A stretch of DNA of 64,000 bases, taken from positions 62,001 to 126,000 of the forward strand of contig CAYQKV010000006.1 in the NCBI GenBank assembly GCA_964418255.1, read 5' to 3'. Origin of the DNA: CAG-1782 sp964418255 (GTDB lineage: Bacteria; Bacillota; Clostridia; Christensenellales; DTU072). The position numbers and the translations under genes are program-made. Shown here in pieces: positions 9,601-17,944 of the stretch; the first letter of the stretch is position 1, and each line of letters starts with the position of its first letter. Below the pieces are notes generated by a model. It saw only the letters and a program-made list of their open reading frames with translations. It did no database searches and had not been told where the DNA came from.

Positions 9601-11579
9601 CCGTCTTCCCCGTGGGAAGTTCGAACGGACTGCCCGTGCTTGCGGAAACCGCGGCGGGTTGGGAAATAATGCTCAGCGAGTATTTCGGCGGACAAATTTT
9701 AGATAAAGTGATTACAGTAGATTGCGTGGACGCGGACGGAACGGAATACGTCGATTACGTAAGAATTACCCCGTCGATGCTCGATTACGACACGTCCGAC
9801 CTTACGATAGGATACAGAAAGGTTACGATAAACTATAAAAATCAGTCGTGCCAGACCTACGTCTACGTGTGGAACGCGCTTTTAAGCGGCGTGGACGTCG
9901 CGGTAGTGCCGTTGCAGAACTATATTTATACCGCGATAAAGGACGAAAGCGACCTCGTGCTTTCCGGCGGCGTAGCGAGACTTACGTTTACAAAATATAC
10001 GAGACGCGGAGTTTTCGCGGGGTATATGAGTAAATATATAGGTATGGAAAGCGAAGACTTGTCTTACTCGGGTTTTGTTTCGGGTATGTATTCCAAAGAG
10101 GGAAGACAAATTACGATAAACGTCGTGTATAAAGATTATACCGCGGACGAACTGAAAGCGAGTTACGTCATCACCGTCTACGACAGACAGGACGTCGACT
10201 TCTCTTATTCCAACGTCATATTCTTCTACGGAAACGCGGCGCCCGCGTCTTATACGACCAAACAGAGCATTGCCGAGTTTACTTTGCCCGAAAACATTAC
10301 GCTTAACTATATCGAAAGCGCGAATATGATAACTCTCGACAAATATCTTGCGTTAAGCCGCGAGGAAAAAGGAGAGTATATACCCGTCACCGTTTACGAC
10401 GAGGATAAAAAATACGCGCCTACGATGTTTATAAAACTTAGCGACGTGGTAAAGGAAAATTATATCGACCCCGTCGCAGGGAAATATTACGTTAGGTACG
10501 GAGCGGCGTATATCATAGACGAAGAAGACTATACGGCGTTTTCCGTCGAAGACAGGGCGAGAATGACGGCGGTGCCGACGTATAACGGAAGAGGAGAACT
10601 CGTCGAGACGTACTACGTGACGACAGAAAAGAACCTCGGCGGGGAAGGGTTAAAAGACAAAATAAGAGTTTATAACGGAATTATTACGGAAAAGATTACC
10701 GAAAGCGAGTACCTTGATTTAAGCGACGAAGAAAAAGCCGAGTACGAGGAAATCGAAAATAGTTATTATATCCTTATGAGAGTTATAGACGACAGAGACG
10801 CGTATAACAGATTTTACGAAACCGCGTCTTACGCGTTCCAGTATTATACGATAATTCGGAAAGTTATCGAAGTAAGGGTGGAGACGAGCAACGAGCTTGC
10901 AAAAGTGCTCAGAGTGTATACAAAGATAAACGACGGCGCGGGCAACGGCAACCCGTACGCGATTTACTATCTCCACAGCCCGACGCTGGATATTACCGGC
11001 AAGGTAAAAACGGAAATAGAACAAGCGTATCCCGAGTTTACTTCCCTTAGTTCGGTGTATCTCGCTTCTCCGAACGAAGACTATTTCGAAATTATAGTCA
11101 AGTTTACCGACGACTATGCGGAAACAGAGGAAAGTAAAAATATCGTGGCGGAAATATTCTTCCGCGTGCTCAAAGAGCTTACTACCGACGATTTCGCAAA
11201 CGAAATGGGGATTACCCTTTCGCATATCAACTTCGATTTCGAAGGAAAGAGCGAATTGTATAACTTCAACGGAAATAACGAAGAGGGTATGAAAACCTTG
11301 CTTAAAGAAAAATGGATAAACGGCGTCAATATAATCGACAAAGCGGCGGCGGACGGAAACGGAACGGCGAGAATATCCTATACGCTTACCTTCGGCGATA
11401 CGAAGACGAGAAACGGCGTTCTGCAATTACTCGGCGGCGCGCTCGGCATAAGCAAAACGGAGATTGACGGAATAATTACGTACGACGTTACGACGGGCGA
11501 CCTCGGACACCCGAGCTATACCATCGATTTAAGCAGAGGAACGGTAAGGGAAGACGGAGACAAACTTACGATACAATAA
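6639..11579 (+). CDS. Large lipoprotein with Big_3-type Ig-like repeats
   Basis: About 1,646 residues starting at TTG 6639, chosen because an AGGGAG site is upstream and the promoter excludes the earlier TTG. The N-terminus is a lipoprotein signal: KKR, a hydrophobic core, then VTAVAC, with Cys at residue 22. The body is a string of Ig-like modules of the bacterial group 3 type, each about 80 residues, with recurring phrases such as VRVTYDNDQTPQYDV and LTVTYSDGKTEIVDV. They spread over at least the first 1,000 residues. The last third is less regular. No catalytic motif or cell-wall anchor is visible, so it is probably a surface-attached structural or ligand-binding protein. The next gene follows after 39 bases. 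Confidence 0.85.
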   Translation: MKKRIFLILLLVAIVAVTAVACTVDVKRADPKVVSVSIDGITKTTYTACDELNISGAYVIAVYDNGKNERFPLTTDMLDKTSFDMNEPGEQKVRVVYQGQSATFTITVLPWDLTSVELDSVPYVLHYVVGEEVDVEGARIKCSFEGNKTKYYEVTKDMLKPYDNETVGTTTVALSYYGVEMSFDVDFSEKTPIGVKIVDSAANNFVFVGQGDKYDVTGMTVRVTYDNDQTPQYDVKTELEKDVFISIDDTSARALDAVLMYYPSDYKETYTYRFFGLPRVSAGETVVPGQELASNKIDRGGQEIVLDPITSKSYGTVKSIDSNSDGSRTMTVSTLVSYDLTTVETHVGAIIADNGYIGRYGSALVYAKGGGVVESVENGVVTIKTAPTAVFVSNVKEKSFSSMEIISYPTPLNYTDTTLDGMIEGDVINKATGSVRVTYDDGSKEVFGMDDAKISLVNYGKDSVNDAFALVPGRNRILVVYGGVITNCTEFYATVESKYPVQLVIDADTISGREFYYGDSISVSAMTYHVVYNNGDIGAAEQITADMVEEGYSLICQPANNPYQAQIVFRLPDRYLKLIPQEENGDREYVKPTCYYNVSPQPINSVDFITKPYKVYVADKNDISYEGAALDVYYRNNERVTRRLTGDNPLTVINERLSGDWEEIEEYDFSGSGERLYVFTRDSDNAAIPINSIVRKKHSGYEARAVYVDEYGVKSKTYASFGYYLLEGGKTVSSIKLTVLKDADGKEYYKKNYTQYEDWNLSGLELTVTYSDGKTEIVDVLPEMIYAGSTQNMGADVAVKFTYLGATDDNTLSINVTERKPTDITLVRKGKEDYVGRYGTKMDFSGYMFRLTYNAGPAEQISGAMLSGISDREVSSGWWYKMYNVRGEVVDNLIQPGTVVYELYYSYPDANAENGKGYSYVCSMRYTDVLQAIAIDPYDEEASVYAIEVVENRSGVVGIRYEQNIEFDGKVLNPTNGNSVNEESDVPAVFPVGSSNGLPVLAETAAGWEIMLSEYFGGQILDKVITVDCVDADGTEYVDYVRITPSMLDYDTSDLTIGYRKVTINYKNQSCQTYVYVWNALLSGVDVAVVPLQNYIYTAIKDESDLVLSGGVARLTFTKYTRRGVFAGYMSKYIGMESEDLSYSGFVSGMYSKEGRQITINVVYKDYTADELKASYVITVYDRQDVDFSYSNVIFFYGNAAPASYTTKQSIAEFTLPENITLNYIESANMITLDKYLALSREEKGEYIPVTVYDEDKKYAPTMFIKLSDVVKENYIDPVAGKYYVRYGAAYIIDEEDYTAFSVEDRARMTAVPTYNGRGELVETYYVTTEKNLGGEGLKDKIRVYNGIITEKITESEYLDLSDEEKAEYEEIENSYYILMRVIDDRDAYNRFYETASYAFQYYTIIRKVIEVRVETSNELAKVLRVYTKINDGAGNGNPYAIYYLHSPTLDITGKVKTEIEQAYPEFTSLSSVYLASPNEDYFEIIVKFTDDYAETEESKNIVAEIFFRVLKELTTDDFANEMGITLSHINFDFEGKSELYNFNGNNEEGMKTLLKEKWINGVNIIDKAAADGNGTARISYTLTFGDTKTRNGVLQLLGGALGISKTEIDGIITYDVTTGDLGHPSYTIDLSRGTVREDGDKLTIQ

Positions 11580-11618
11580 AATAAGAAGACAACACAGAAA
11601 ATATAACAAGGAGCGATT

Positions 11619-12752
11619 ATGGCAACCAAAATTCAGGAATCGGGAACAGGTTTTAAGGAGTATTTGCAAAGCCAAGGCAACGCGGCTGCGCTTGATTATT
11701 TGAACGAACTCGAAAGCGGCGGACATAAAATCGCAGTCAGAGGCGGCGGATATATAGGATATATCGAACTCGACTGCGTGTACGGATACGACGCGTTTGC
11801 TTCGAACGAGAATAAGAGTAAGTACGCAAATATCCTGCAAAATTCTTCCGGCGCGGGAGCCGCGGCTACGGTTATGGCGTATTGCATTATACCGGGAAGC
11901 GCGCACCTGCTGATTAAAGGCGACAGCGAAGCCGCGGTAAAGGGTTTTGTGAGAGTGGTAAACGACGTTTTCGAAAAAGAATACGACGGCGGAACGGGTT
12001 CGGTAGGTTATCCGTTCAGAGCTGGGTTCGTATGTCGGGAAATAAAAGGTAAAGCCGCTATCTGGAAAGCGATGGGCGATATTTACGGACTGAGCGAAGG
12101 AAGTATGGAAATATATCCGTATAATAGCTATAACTTCGTAATGAGCGGAAATACGATGGCTAACCTCGCCATTAGCGCGGAACTCGGAATTACCGATATT
12201 TATACGTTTGCAAACAGACTCGAAAAAGAAACGACGTACCGCGGCGCGCCGAACGCAAAAGGAAAGGAAAGACTTAACGCGGTGCTGGAAGACCTGCGTA
12301 AAAGGTACGTCTATCCGTACGCGAGGGTGAAAGAAGAGACAATCGCTATGATAATCGGCGAGGCTTGCGCAAGAACGGGTATGCCGTACGTTAAAGTAGC
12401 AAAGAAAATGCGGTGCTATAAGAACCGCCACGACCTTACGGTAAGCACCTTGTGCAGTTTTATGATAAGAAGAAAATGTTCTTTCGACGAAAGCACGACC
12501 ATTCTCGGAATGGGAAGCGAAAATCCGAATAACCTCATAATAGAGGCGCTTGCCGAACTCAACAGACTTACGGGATATTCTTACGACTATATAGTAAGAA
12601 AGATGATGAGGGTAAACGACGAAGGATACAGACTGCTTATCGTCACGATGAAACACTTGCACGCGGCGTATAACTGGAATTTCCCCGAAATGTGCGAAAA
12701 ATTCCATTTGGTAAGAGATATAGGATATATTCGCGCGCAGTGCAATTTTTAA
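11619..12752 (+). CDS. RAYT/Y1 transposase-like protein lacking the HUH pair
   Basis: 377 residues. Residues about 35-185 follow the outline of REP-associated tyrosine transposases. AYCIIPGSAHLLIKG (88-101) stands where the family has a NHVHLL-type motif. A GFVRVVNDVFEKEY helix follows, then GYPFRAGFVCREI (like GRFKS..V), then DIYGLSEGS and YPYNSY (like YI..NP and YPWSSY). The first His of the His-hydrophobic-His pair is replaced (GSAH), so metal-dependent nicking is doubtful. The C-terminal 150 residues look helical and may be DNA-binding. It has an AAGGAG site and probably follows the lipoprotein gene in one transcript. It is likely a domesticated or degenerate relative. Confidence 0.62.
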   Translation: MATKIQESGTGFKEYLQSQGNAAALDYLNELESGGHKIAVRGGGYIGYIELDCVYGYDAFASNENKSKYANILQNSSGAGAAATVMAYCIIPGSAHLLIKGDSEAAVKGFVRVVNDVFEKEYDGGTGSVGYPFRAGFVCREIKGKAAIWKAMGDIYGLSEGSMEIYPYNSYNFVMSGNTMANLAISAELGITDIYTFANRLEKETTYRGAPNAKGKERLNAVLEDLRKRYVYPYARVKEETIAMIIGEACARTGMPYVKVAKKMRCYKNRHDLTVSTLCSFMIRRKCSFDESTTILGMGSENPNNLIIEALAELNRLTGYSYDYIVRKMMRVNDEGYRLLIVTMKHLHAAYNWNFPEMCEKFHLVRDIGYIRAQCNF

Positions 12753-12794
12753 CCGATTTTGGGAAAGAATGGAGTAAAACCTCAGAGAATTGTA

Positions 12795-12823
12795 TTGACG
12801 GCGGGATAAAAAAATGATAAACT
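12795..12823 (+). promoter_or_regulatory. Promoter of DUF898-like gene
   Basis: TTGACG (12795-12800), 17-base spacer, TAAACT (12818-12823), followed by a GCGGAGG ribosome site and the ATG at 12843. Confidence 0.7.
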
Positions 12824-12842
12824 ATTAAAAGCGGAGGTTGTA

Positions 12843-13226
12843 ATGGCTCAGAATTTCAATAATTGTTCGGTCGCGTTGACCGGAGAGATAGTAAATAAAA
12901 GACGCACGAGACAGAACGTGGAGAGCGCGTTCAAAGGTACGGCGGGAAGACATTTCTTCCTTATGCTCGGAACCGCGCTGTTGTCGATTATACCGTTCGT
13001 CGGTTTGCCGAACGCGATTTGTATCCGTCAAAGATGGTTCTGCCGTCACACGCAGATAGTGGGTATGCCGTTGCAATTCGAGGGCAGAGCGGGAGAACTT
13101 CTCGGAAGAATGTTCGTGTGGGGATTCTTCTCGGTGATTACGATAGGCATCTACGCAGTAGTACTTCTTCCCGTAAGATACAGACAATGGATAACGAAAA
13201 ATACAATTTTCGGCGCGGCGGCGTAA
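12843..13226 (+). CDS. Small membrane protein resembling DUF898
   Basis: 127 residues with two hydrophobic segments: LMLGTALLSIIPFVGLPNAI (about 40-60) and FVWGFFSVITIGIYAVVLLPV (about 90-110). FEGRAGELLGR, ITIGIYAVVLLPVRYRQWITKNTIFG and the spacing between them echo the repeat of the DUF898/YjgN family, but only about one unit is present. It is a single-gene transcript with its own promoter and a strong downstream terminator. No function is known. Confidence 0.65.
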   Translation: MAQNFNNCSVALTGEIVNKRRTRQNVESAFKGTAGRHFFLMLGTALLSIIPFVGLPNAICIRQRWFCRHTQIVGMPLQFEGRAGELLGRMFVWGFFSVITIGIYAVVLLPVRYRQWITKNTIFGAAA

Positions 13227-13262
13227 AACAGCCGATTGCGTAAAGTAAAGAAAATTCCAAAC

Positions 13263-13286
13263 GACCGCTTTCGGGCGGTCTTTTTA
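13263..13286 (+). terminator. Intrinsic terminator after DUF898-like gene
   Basis: GACCGC pairs with GCGGTC around a short loop and is followed by TTTTT. It isolates the upstream gene from uvrC. Confidence 0.85.
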
Positions 13287-13342
13287 TATATAGAAAAGCC
13301 GCAAGAAAAGCCGCAAGAAAAGAATATGCAAGGTTCGCTTAA

Positions 13343-13371
13343 TTGTAAAAAAAGAACGGATATGGTATAAT
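13343..13371 (+). promoter_or_regulatory. Promoter of uvrC, apparently leaderless
   Basis: TTGTAA (13343-13348), 17-base spacer, TATAAT (13366-13371). Only six bases separate the -10 box from the ATG at 13378, so the predicted start site falls on or next to the start codon. No Shine-Dalgarno sequence fits between them. Confidence 0.7.
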
Positions 13372-13377
13372 CATTCT

Positions 13378-15201
13378 ATGAGCAATCTGCGGGAAAAACT
13401 AAAAAATCTGCCGGAAAAAAGCGGCGTTTATATTATGCTCGACGAATACGGCAGTATTCTCTACGTCGGCAAAGCGAAAATACTCAAAAATCGCGTAAGA
13501 CAGTATTTCCATAACAGCGTTAAGAATGAAAAAACGACGAAACTCGTCGAGAAAATCGCCGATTTCCGATATATAATCACGCAGAACGAGTACGAGGCGC
13601 TTATACTCGAAAACAACCTTATAAAAGAACATAATCCGCCGTACAATATCCTGCTCAAAGACGATAAAACATATCCTTATATAAAGATAAACGTAAAAGA
13701 CAAGTTTCCGCGGGTGGAAATTGCATACAGACTGAAAAGAGACGGGGCAAAATATTTCGGACCGTATATGCTCGGTATGTCGGCAAGAGAACTTCTCGAT
13801 ATAATTCATACCGTGTTCCCTGTGAGAACGTGCAGAAATATACCGAAAAGAGAATGTCTCAATTACCATATAGCAAGATGTTGCGCGCCGTGCACGGGAA
13901 GAATAAGCGAGGAAGAGTATAAAAAAATCATAGGTAGAGTTATTTCGTTTTTGAACGGGAACGACGATTTCGTCAGGGAAACTCTTCAAAATAAAATGAC
14001 GTATTTTGCCGAAAACGAGGAGTTCGAAAAGGCAAAAACCTATCGGGACGCGCTGCTTGCGCTGGAAAAGATTTTAAGGAAACAGGCAATTCCTTTCAAA
14101 CAGGAACTCAATATCGACGTGTTCACTTTCGTCACGAACGGTATGGATTCGGCGGTAAACTGTTTCGCCGTGCGAGGCGGAAAATACCTCGGCGGCACGA
14201 ATTTCCGATGCGTGGACAACGAGTACAACAACGGGCTTACTTCGTTTATAATGCAGTATTATCAGAACAACCCGATTATCTGTACGGAAATTCTTGTAGG
14301 GGAAGAACTGGAATTCGGCGCGGAACTTATGGACTATCTGTCGAAAAAAGCGGGGAGAAAAATAGTAATAACCAAACCGAGCGGCGGAATACGAAAACAA
14401 CTCGTAGAACTCGGAATAGCCAACGGCGAAGAATACCTTTCCGCGCAGATAGAAAAACAGGAACGGTACGAAGACCTTACCTACGGAGCGACGGTGCAGC
14501 TTAAAGAAGCGCTGAATTTACCGACAATTCCCGAAAGAATAGAATGTTACGACATCTCGCATATAAGCGGAACGAATAAAGTCGCAAGTATGGTCGTATT
14601 CGAAAAAGGCGCGAAAAGCGCGAAAATGTATAGGCATTTCAAGATAAAAACCGTCGAGGGAAACAACGATTTCGCCTGTATGTACGAAACGCTGAAACGA
14701 AGATTTAACGAGTATAAAGAGGGGAAAGAACAGAGTTTTTCGATTAAACCCGACCTCATAATAATCGACGGAGGGAAAGGACAACTTGCCTACGCGTTGC
14801 AGGCGGCGACCGACTGCGGCGTGGACGTAAATATGATAAGTTTGGCTAAGCGCGAAGAAGAAATATTCATTCCCGGAAGAGAAGAAAGCATAATTTTACC
14901 GAGAAACAGCCTCGCGATAAAACTTATAATAAGAATAAGAGACGAGGCGCACAGATTTGCCATAACTTTCCACCGTGCGCTCAGAGCAAAGAAGATGACG
15001 GAAAGCGTCCTTACCGAAATTGAAGGCATCGGCAAGACGAAGGCAAAGTATCTGATAATGAAGTTTAAGAAGATAGAAAATATAAAAAAGGCAACCGTAG
15101 AAGAGATTGCGGAAACCCAAAGTCTCTCGATAAAGGATGCGGAGAATATTAAAAAGTATTTTGAAGATAACAAAGGCAAGGGAAACGACGATGAAATATA
15201 A
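13378..15201 (+). CDS. uvrC: Excinuclease ABC subunit C
   Basis: Makes the dual incisions in nucleotide excision repair together with UvrB. The 607 residues are full length. An N-terminal GIY-YIG nuclease (SGVYIMLDEYGSILYVGKAK, about 15-34) leads. Next come a Cys-containing segment (CCAPCTGRI), a UVR motif (FEKAKTYRDALLALEK), the RNase H-like nuclease (ECYDISHISGTNKVASMVVF; IIDGGKGQL) and C-terminal helix-hairpin-helix motifs (LTEIEGIGKTKAKYL). The ATG lies at the predicted transcription start with no ribosome site, so initiation is probably leaderless. The end overlaps the HAD phosphatase gene by 11 bases. Confidence 0.96.
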   Translation: MSNLREKLKNLPEKSGVYIMLDEYGSILYVGKAKILKNRVRQYFHNSVKNEKTTKLVEKIADFRYIITQNEYEALILENNLIKEHNPPYNILLKDDKTYPYIKINVKDKFPRVEIAYRLKRDGAKYFGPYMLGMSARELLDIIHTVFPVRTCRNIPKRECLNYHIARCCAPCTGRISEEEYKKIIGRVISFLNGNDDFVRETLQNKMTYFAENEEFEKAKTYRDALLALEKILRKQAIPFKQELNIDVFTFVTNGMDSAVNCFAVRGGKYLGGTNFRCVDNEYNNGLTSFIMQYYQNNPIICTEILVGEELEFGAELMDYLSKKAGRKIVITKPSGGIRKQLVELGIANGEEYLSAQIEKQERYEDLTYGATVQLKEALNLPTIPERIECYDISHISGTNKVASMVVFEKGAKSAKMYRHFKIKTVEGNNDFACMYETLKRRFNEYKEGKEQSFSIKPDLIIIDGGKGQLAYALQAATDCGVDVNMISLAKREEEIFIPGREESIILPRNSLAIKLIIRIRDEAHRFAITFHRALRAKKMTESVLTEIEGIGKTKAKYLIMKFKKIENIKKATVEEIAETQSLSIKDAENIKKYFEDNKGKGNDDEI

Positions 15202-15997
15202 ACTTATTTGTTCGGATTTAGACGATACGTTGATAGGTTCGGACGGTCGGTACGGAGAAGGGCTGAAAGAAGCGATAAAAAAGTACGAAGAACGCGGCGG
15301 GAGGTTCTGTATAGTCACGGGAAGAATGACCGCGGGAGCGACGCCGATAGCGAAAGAGCTTGGATTAAAAAACGAGATAGCCACGTTCCAGGGCGCGATG
15401 ATTTCCGATTTGACGACGGGAGAAACGCTGTCCGAAACGGTTATTCCCTGCGAAAAAGCCGTGGAAATCGGCGAATATATCGAAAGTAAAGGATACTATT
15501 ATCAGACGTATTTCGGCGATAAATTCTATACGGAAAAGCCGAACGGTTTTACCGTGCTTTACGGAAAAATCAGCAAAGCGGAATTTGAGAAAACCGAAGA
15601 AAAACTATCGGAATTTATAAAGAGTAGAAAACTCAATCCGCCCAAACTTTTGTTAATGGATAAAGAGGAAAAAATCGGCGGAATACTCGAAGAATTGAGG
15701 GAAAAGTTCGGCAAAGAATTTTTGATAAATACGAGCAAACCGTTCATTATAGAAATAATACCGCACGGGATAGATAAGGGACTCGCAGTTAAGTTTATAG
15801 CCGAGCGGCACGGGATAAATAAGGAAGAAATTATCTGCGTGGGAGATTCGGAAAACGACCTTCCTATGCTCGAATACGCGGGGTTAGGCGTTTGCGTGGA
15901 TACGGGAAGCGAAAAAGCTAAACGCGCGGCGAAAGTCATCGCCCCGGGAAAGGACGACGACCCGATTACGTGGGTGATTGAAAAGTACGGAAAGTAA
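15191..15997 (+). CDS. Cof-type HAD phosphatase
   Basis: About 268 residues, starting with MKYKLICSDLDDTLIG, which holds HAD motif I (DLDDT, nucleophile Asp and acid Asp). Motif IV is VGDSENDLPMLEYAG near residue 217, with the metal-binding Asp pair. The C2-type cap between them is typical of the Cof/YbiV subfamily, which hydrolyses sugar phosphates and related small phosphoesters. The specific substrate cannot be read from sequence. The start at 15191 is used because the protein family begins here; it overlaps the end of uvrC by 11 bases and is probably coupled to it. Confidence 0.9.
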   Translation: MKYKLICSDLDDTLIGSDGRYGEGLKEAIKKYEERGGRFCIVTGRMTAGATPIAKELGLKNEIATFQGAMISDLTTGETLSETVIPCEKAVEIGEYIESKGYYYQTYFGDKFYTEKPNGFTVLYGKISKAEFEKTEEKLSEFIKSRKLNPPKLLLMDKEEKIGGILEELREKFGKEFLINTSKPFIIEIIPHGIDKGLAVKFIAERHGINKEEIICVGDSENDLPMLEYAGLGVCVDTGSEKAKRAAKVIAPGKDDDPITWVIEKYGK

Positions 15998-16105
15998 AAC
16001 AGAAGAGGACGAAGAAAAGCCGTCGGCGGAATAAACTCCGAAGAAAAGAATATACCTTTAATGGGCGCGTCAACGCATTGACAAAAGCCTTTTCGGAGGG
16101 GTATA

Positions 16106-16984
16106 ATGAAAGCGGTTTTTCTCGAAACCGACACGTCGAAGATGTGTACGGCAGGGTGCGGAGGAGTGATAAAAAAGTCGTTTTTTCCGCAATGCGTAGA
16201 AGATTTGGACGATATTTCGCGGCAGCTTGCCGTGGAAGAGTACGTTATCCTCGGGGGAATGAGCAATACGCTCGTGCTTCCTTCGTACGAGGGCGCGGCG
16301 GTTTTTACGGGGCTTCTGAAAGGAATTTCGATAAGGGAAAATTCCATAAGAGTAAAAGGCGGCGAAAACTTTGCCGCGGTGTGCGGAGCGGCGCAGTACG
16401 CGTCTCTCGGCGGGTTGGAAAACTTTTTCGGGTTGCCCGGCACGGTAGGCGGCGCGGTGAGCGGCAACAGCGGGTGTTTCGGTTCGTCGATAAGCGAATT
16501 TATCGAAAGCGTGACGGTGTATAAACTCGATACGGGAGAGACAGAGGAACTTTCGGGCGAGGAAATAGCGTTCGGGTACAGATATTGCAACCTGAGAAAA
16601 AATAAGGACCTTATTCTTGACGTAACATTGTCGCTGTACAAAGAAAACGCGCGTAAAATAGCGGAGAAAATGGCGGAAGTAAGGAGAAAACGCCTGATTT
16701 CTCAGCCGAAAGGGCGAAGCCTCGGGAGTTTTTTCAAACAGTACCGCGGCGTGAGCGCAGGGTATTACATAGAACAGGCAGGGCTTAAAGGATATTCGGA
16801 AAACGGCGTAACGGTAAGCCCGTTGCACGCGAATTTTCTGATAAACGACGGCGGCTCTGCGGAAGATTATCTTCGCGCGGCGGAGTACGCGGCGCAAAAA
16901 GTGTATGAAAAATTCGGGATAAAACTCGAACGTGAGGTTGTCGTAGTTGGAGAAGAAAACCGTCAGAGAAATCGTGACAGATGA
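16106..16984 (+). CDS. murB: UDP-N-acetylenolpyruvoylglucosamine reductase
   Basis: FAD/NADPH-dependent enzyme that makes UDP-N-acetylmuramate for peptidoglycan. 292 residues. The FAD-binding landmarks are GGMSNTLV (usually GGGSNLLV), GLPGTVGGAVSGNSGCFG, and YRYCNLR. The catalytic Ser lies in SLGSFFKQ, and the C-terminal domain has HANFLIN followed by a Glu in GIKLEREV. This is the type without the extra Tyr loop domain. GGAGGGG precedes the ATG. The last 38 bases overlap the start of whiA, a linkage common in Bacillota. A consensus promoter overlaps the start codon (see findings). Confidence 0.93.
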   Translation: MKAVFLETDTSKMCTAGCGGVIKKSFFPQCVEDLDDISRQLAVEEYVILGGMSNTLVLPSYEGAAVFTGLLKGISIRENSIRVKGGENFAAVCGAAQYASLGGLENFFGLPGTVGGAVSGNSGCFGSSISEFIESVTVYKLDTGETEELSGEEIAFGYRYCNLRKNKDLILDVTLSLYKENARKIAEKMAEVRRKRLISQPKGRSLGSFFKQYRGVSAGYYIEQAGLKGYSENGVTVSPLHANFLINDGGSAEDYLRAAEYAAQKVYEKFGIKLEREVVVVGEENRQRNRDR

Positions 16985-17909
16985 ACTGTGCGCGCTGGAA
17001 GTCAAAAAAAACGCGCGGTATCCCTTTTTAAGCGGCGTTATCCGCGGCGCGGGAGAACTGCATTTTTCTCCGAACGGTTTTATTGCGGAAATTAGACATA
17101 AAAACCGCGAGTTCGTCTCCCTTTGCGCGACCGTTCTCGTTTCCCTTTACGGTGAAGAGTATAAAATCGAAGAGAGCGACTTCGCTTCGGGCAACGAACG
17201 CGAAAAGTTTTACAGCGTGTTTCTGTCTCAGGAAAGGTCGGAAGATTTGCTTAAAAAGTGCAGAATCGTCCGCGATAAGTACGAATTCGTAGACGGAATT
17301 CCCGAAGATTTTCTCGCTTCCAACACCGCCAAAAGAGCATTTTTACGCGGTTTGTATCTCGCCTGCGGCTCGGTGCGAGTGCCGGAAAGCGACGGAGAGA
17401 AAAAAAACGGCGGGTATATCCTTTCGCTTAATCTCAATTCCGACAAAGTAAAGGACGACGTAATAGGACTTCTCGCGCGGGAAGCGATGATAGAACCCGA
17501 AGCCGTGCGCGTGAAAAAGACAGGCAATTTTATTTATATAAAGAATTCGGAAGCGGTTTGCAACGTGCTTACCGCACTCGGAAGCGTGCAGGGAACGCTG
17601 GATACTTACGGAATTATCGCAAGACGACAGGTTCTCAATAAGGTAAACCGAGTAAGAAACTGCGATATGGCGAACATAGATAAAACCGTCAAAGCGGGAA
17701 GCGCGCAGTTGGAAGCGATAAAAAAACTGGAGGAAAACGGCGTGTACGAAACGTTGAGCGAAGAACTTAAACAAACTTGCAGGCTCAGAAAAGAACACCC
17801 CGACCTCGGCATAGAACAGCTCGGGAAAGAGTTCGACCCGCCCGTAGGGAAAAGCTGCGTAAACCACAGATTGAGAAAGATAACGGAACTCGCTTTTCCA
17901 AAAAAATAA
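16947..17909 (+). CDS. whiA: Sporulation/cell-division regulator WhiA
   Basis: 320 residues with the two-domain WhiA plan. The N-terminal part is a catalytically dead LAGLIDADG homing-endonuclease fold (FLSGVIRGAGELHF; FLRGLYLACGSV; NFIYIKNSEAVCNVLTALGS). The C-terminal part is a helix-turn-helix (LEAIKKLEENGVYETLSEEL; PVGKSCVNHRLRKITELA). The start is TTG 16947, inside murB, with GTGAGG nine bases upstream. WhiA binds DNA and influences division and chromosome segregation in Gram-positive bacteria. murB-whiA overlap implies co-expression; dnaE follows after 35 bases. Confidence 0.95.
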   Translation: MEKKTVREIVTDELCALEVKKNARYPFLSGVIRGAGELHFSPNGFIAEIRHKNREFVSLCATVLVSLYGEEYKIEESDFASGNEREKFYSVFLSQERSEDLLKKCRIVRDKYEFVDGIPEDFLASNTAKRAFLRGLYLACGSVRVPESDGEKKNGGYILSLNLNSDKVKDDVIGLLAREAMIEPEAVRVKKTGNFIYIKNSEAVCNVLTALGSVQGTLDTYGIIARRQVLNKVNRVRNCDMANIDKTVKAGSAQLEAIKKLEENGVYETLSEELKQTCRLRKEHPDLGIEQLGKEFDPPVGKSCVNHRLRKITELAFPKK

Positions 17910-17944
17910 AAGCGACGTAAAGGACGAAATACATAGGAGAGATT

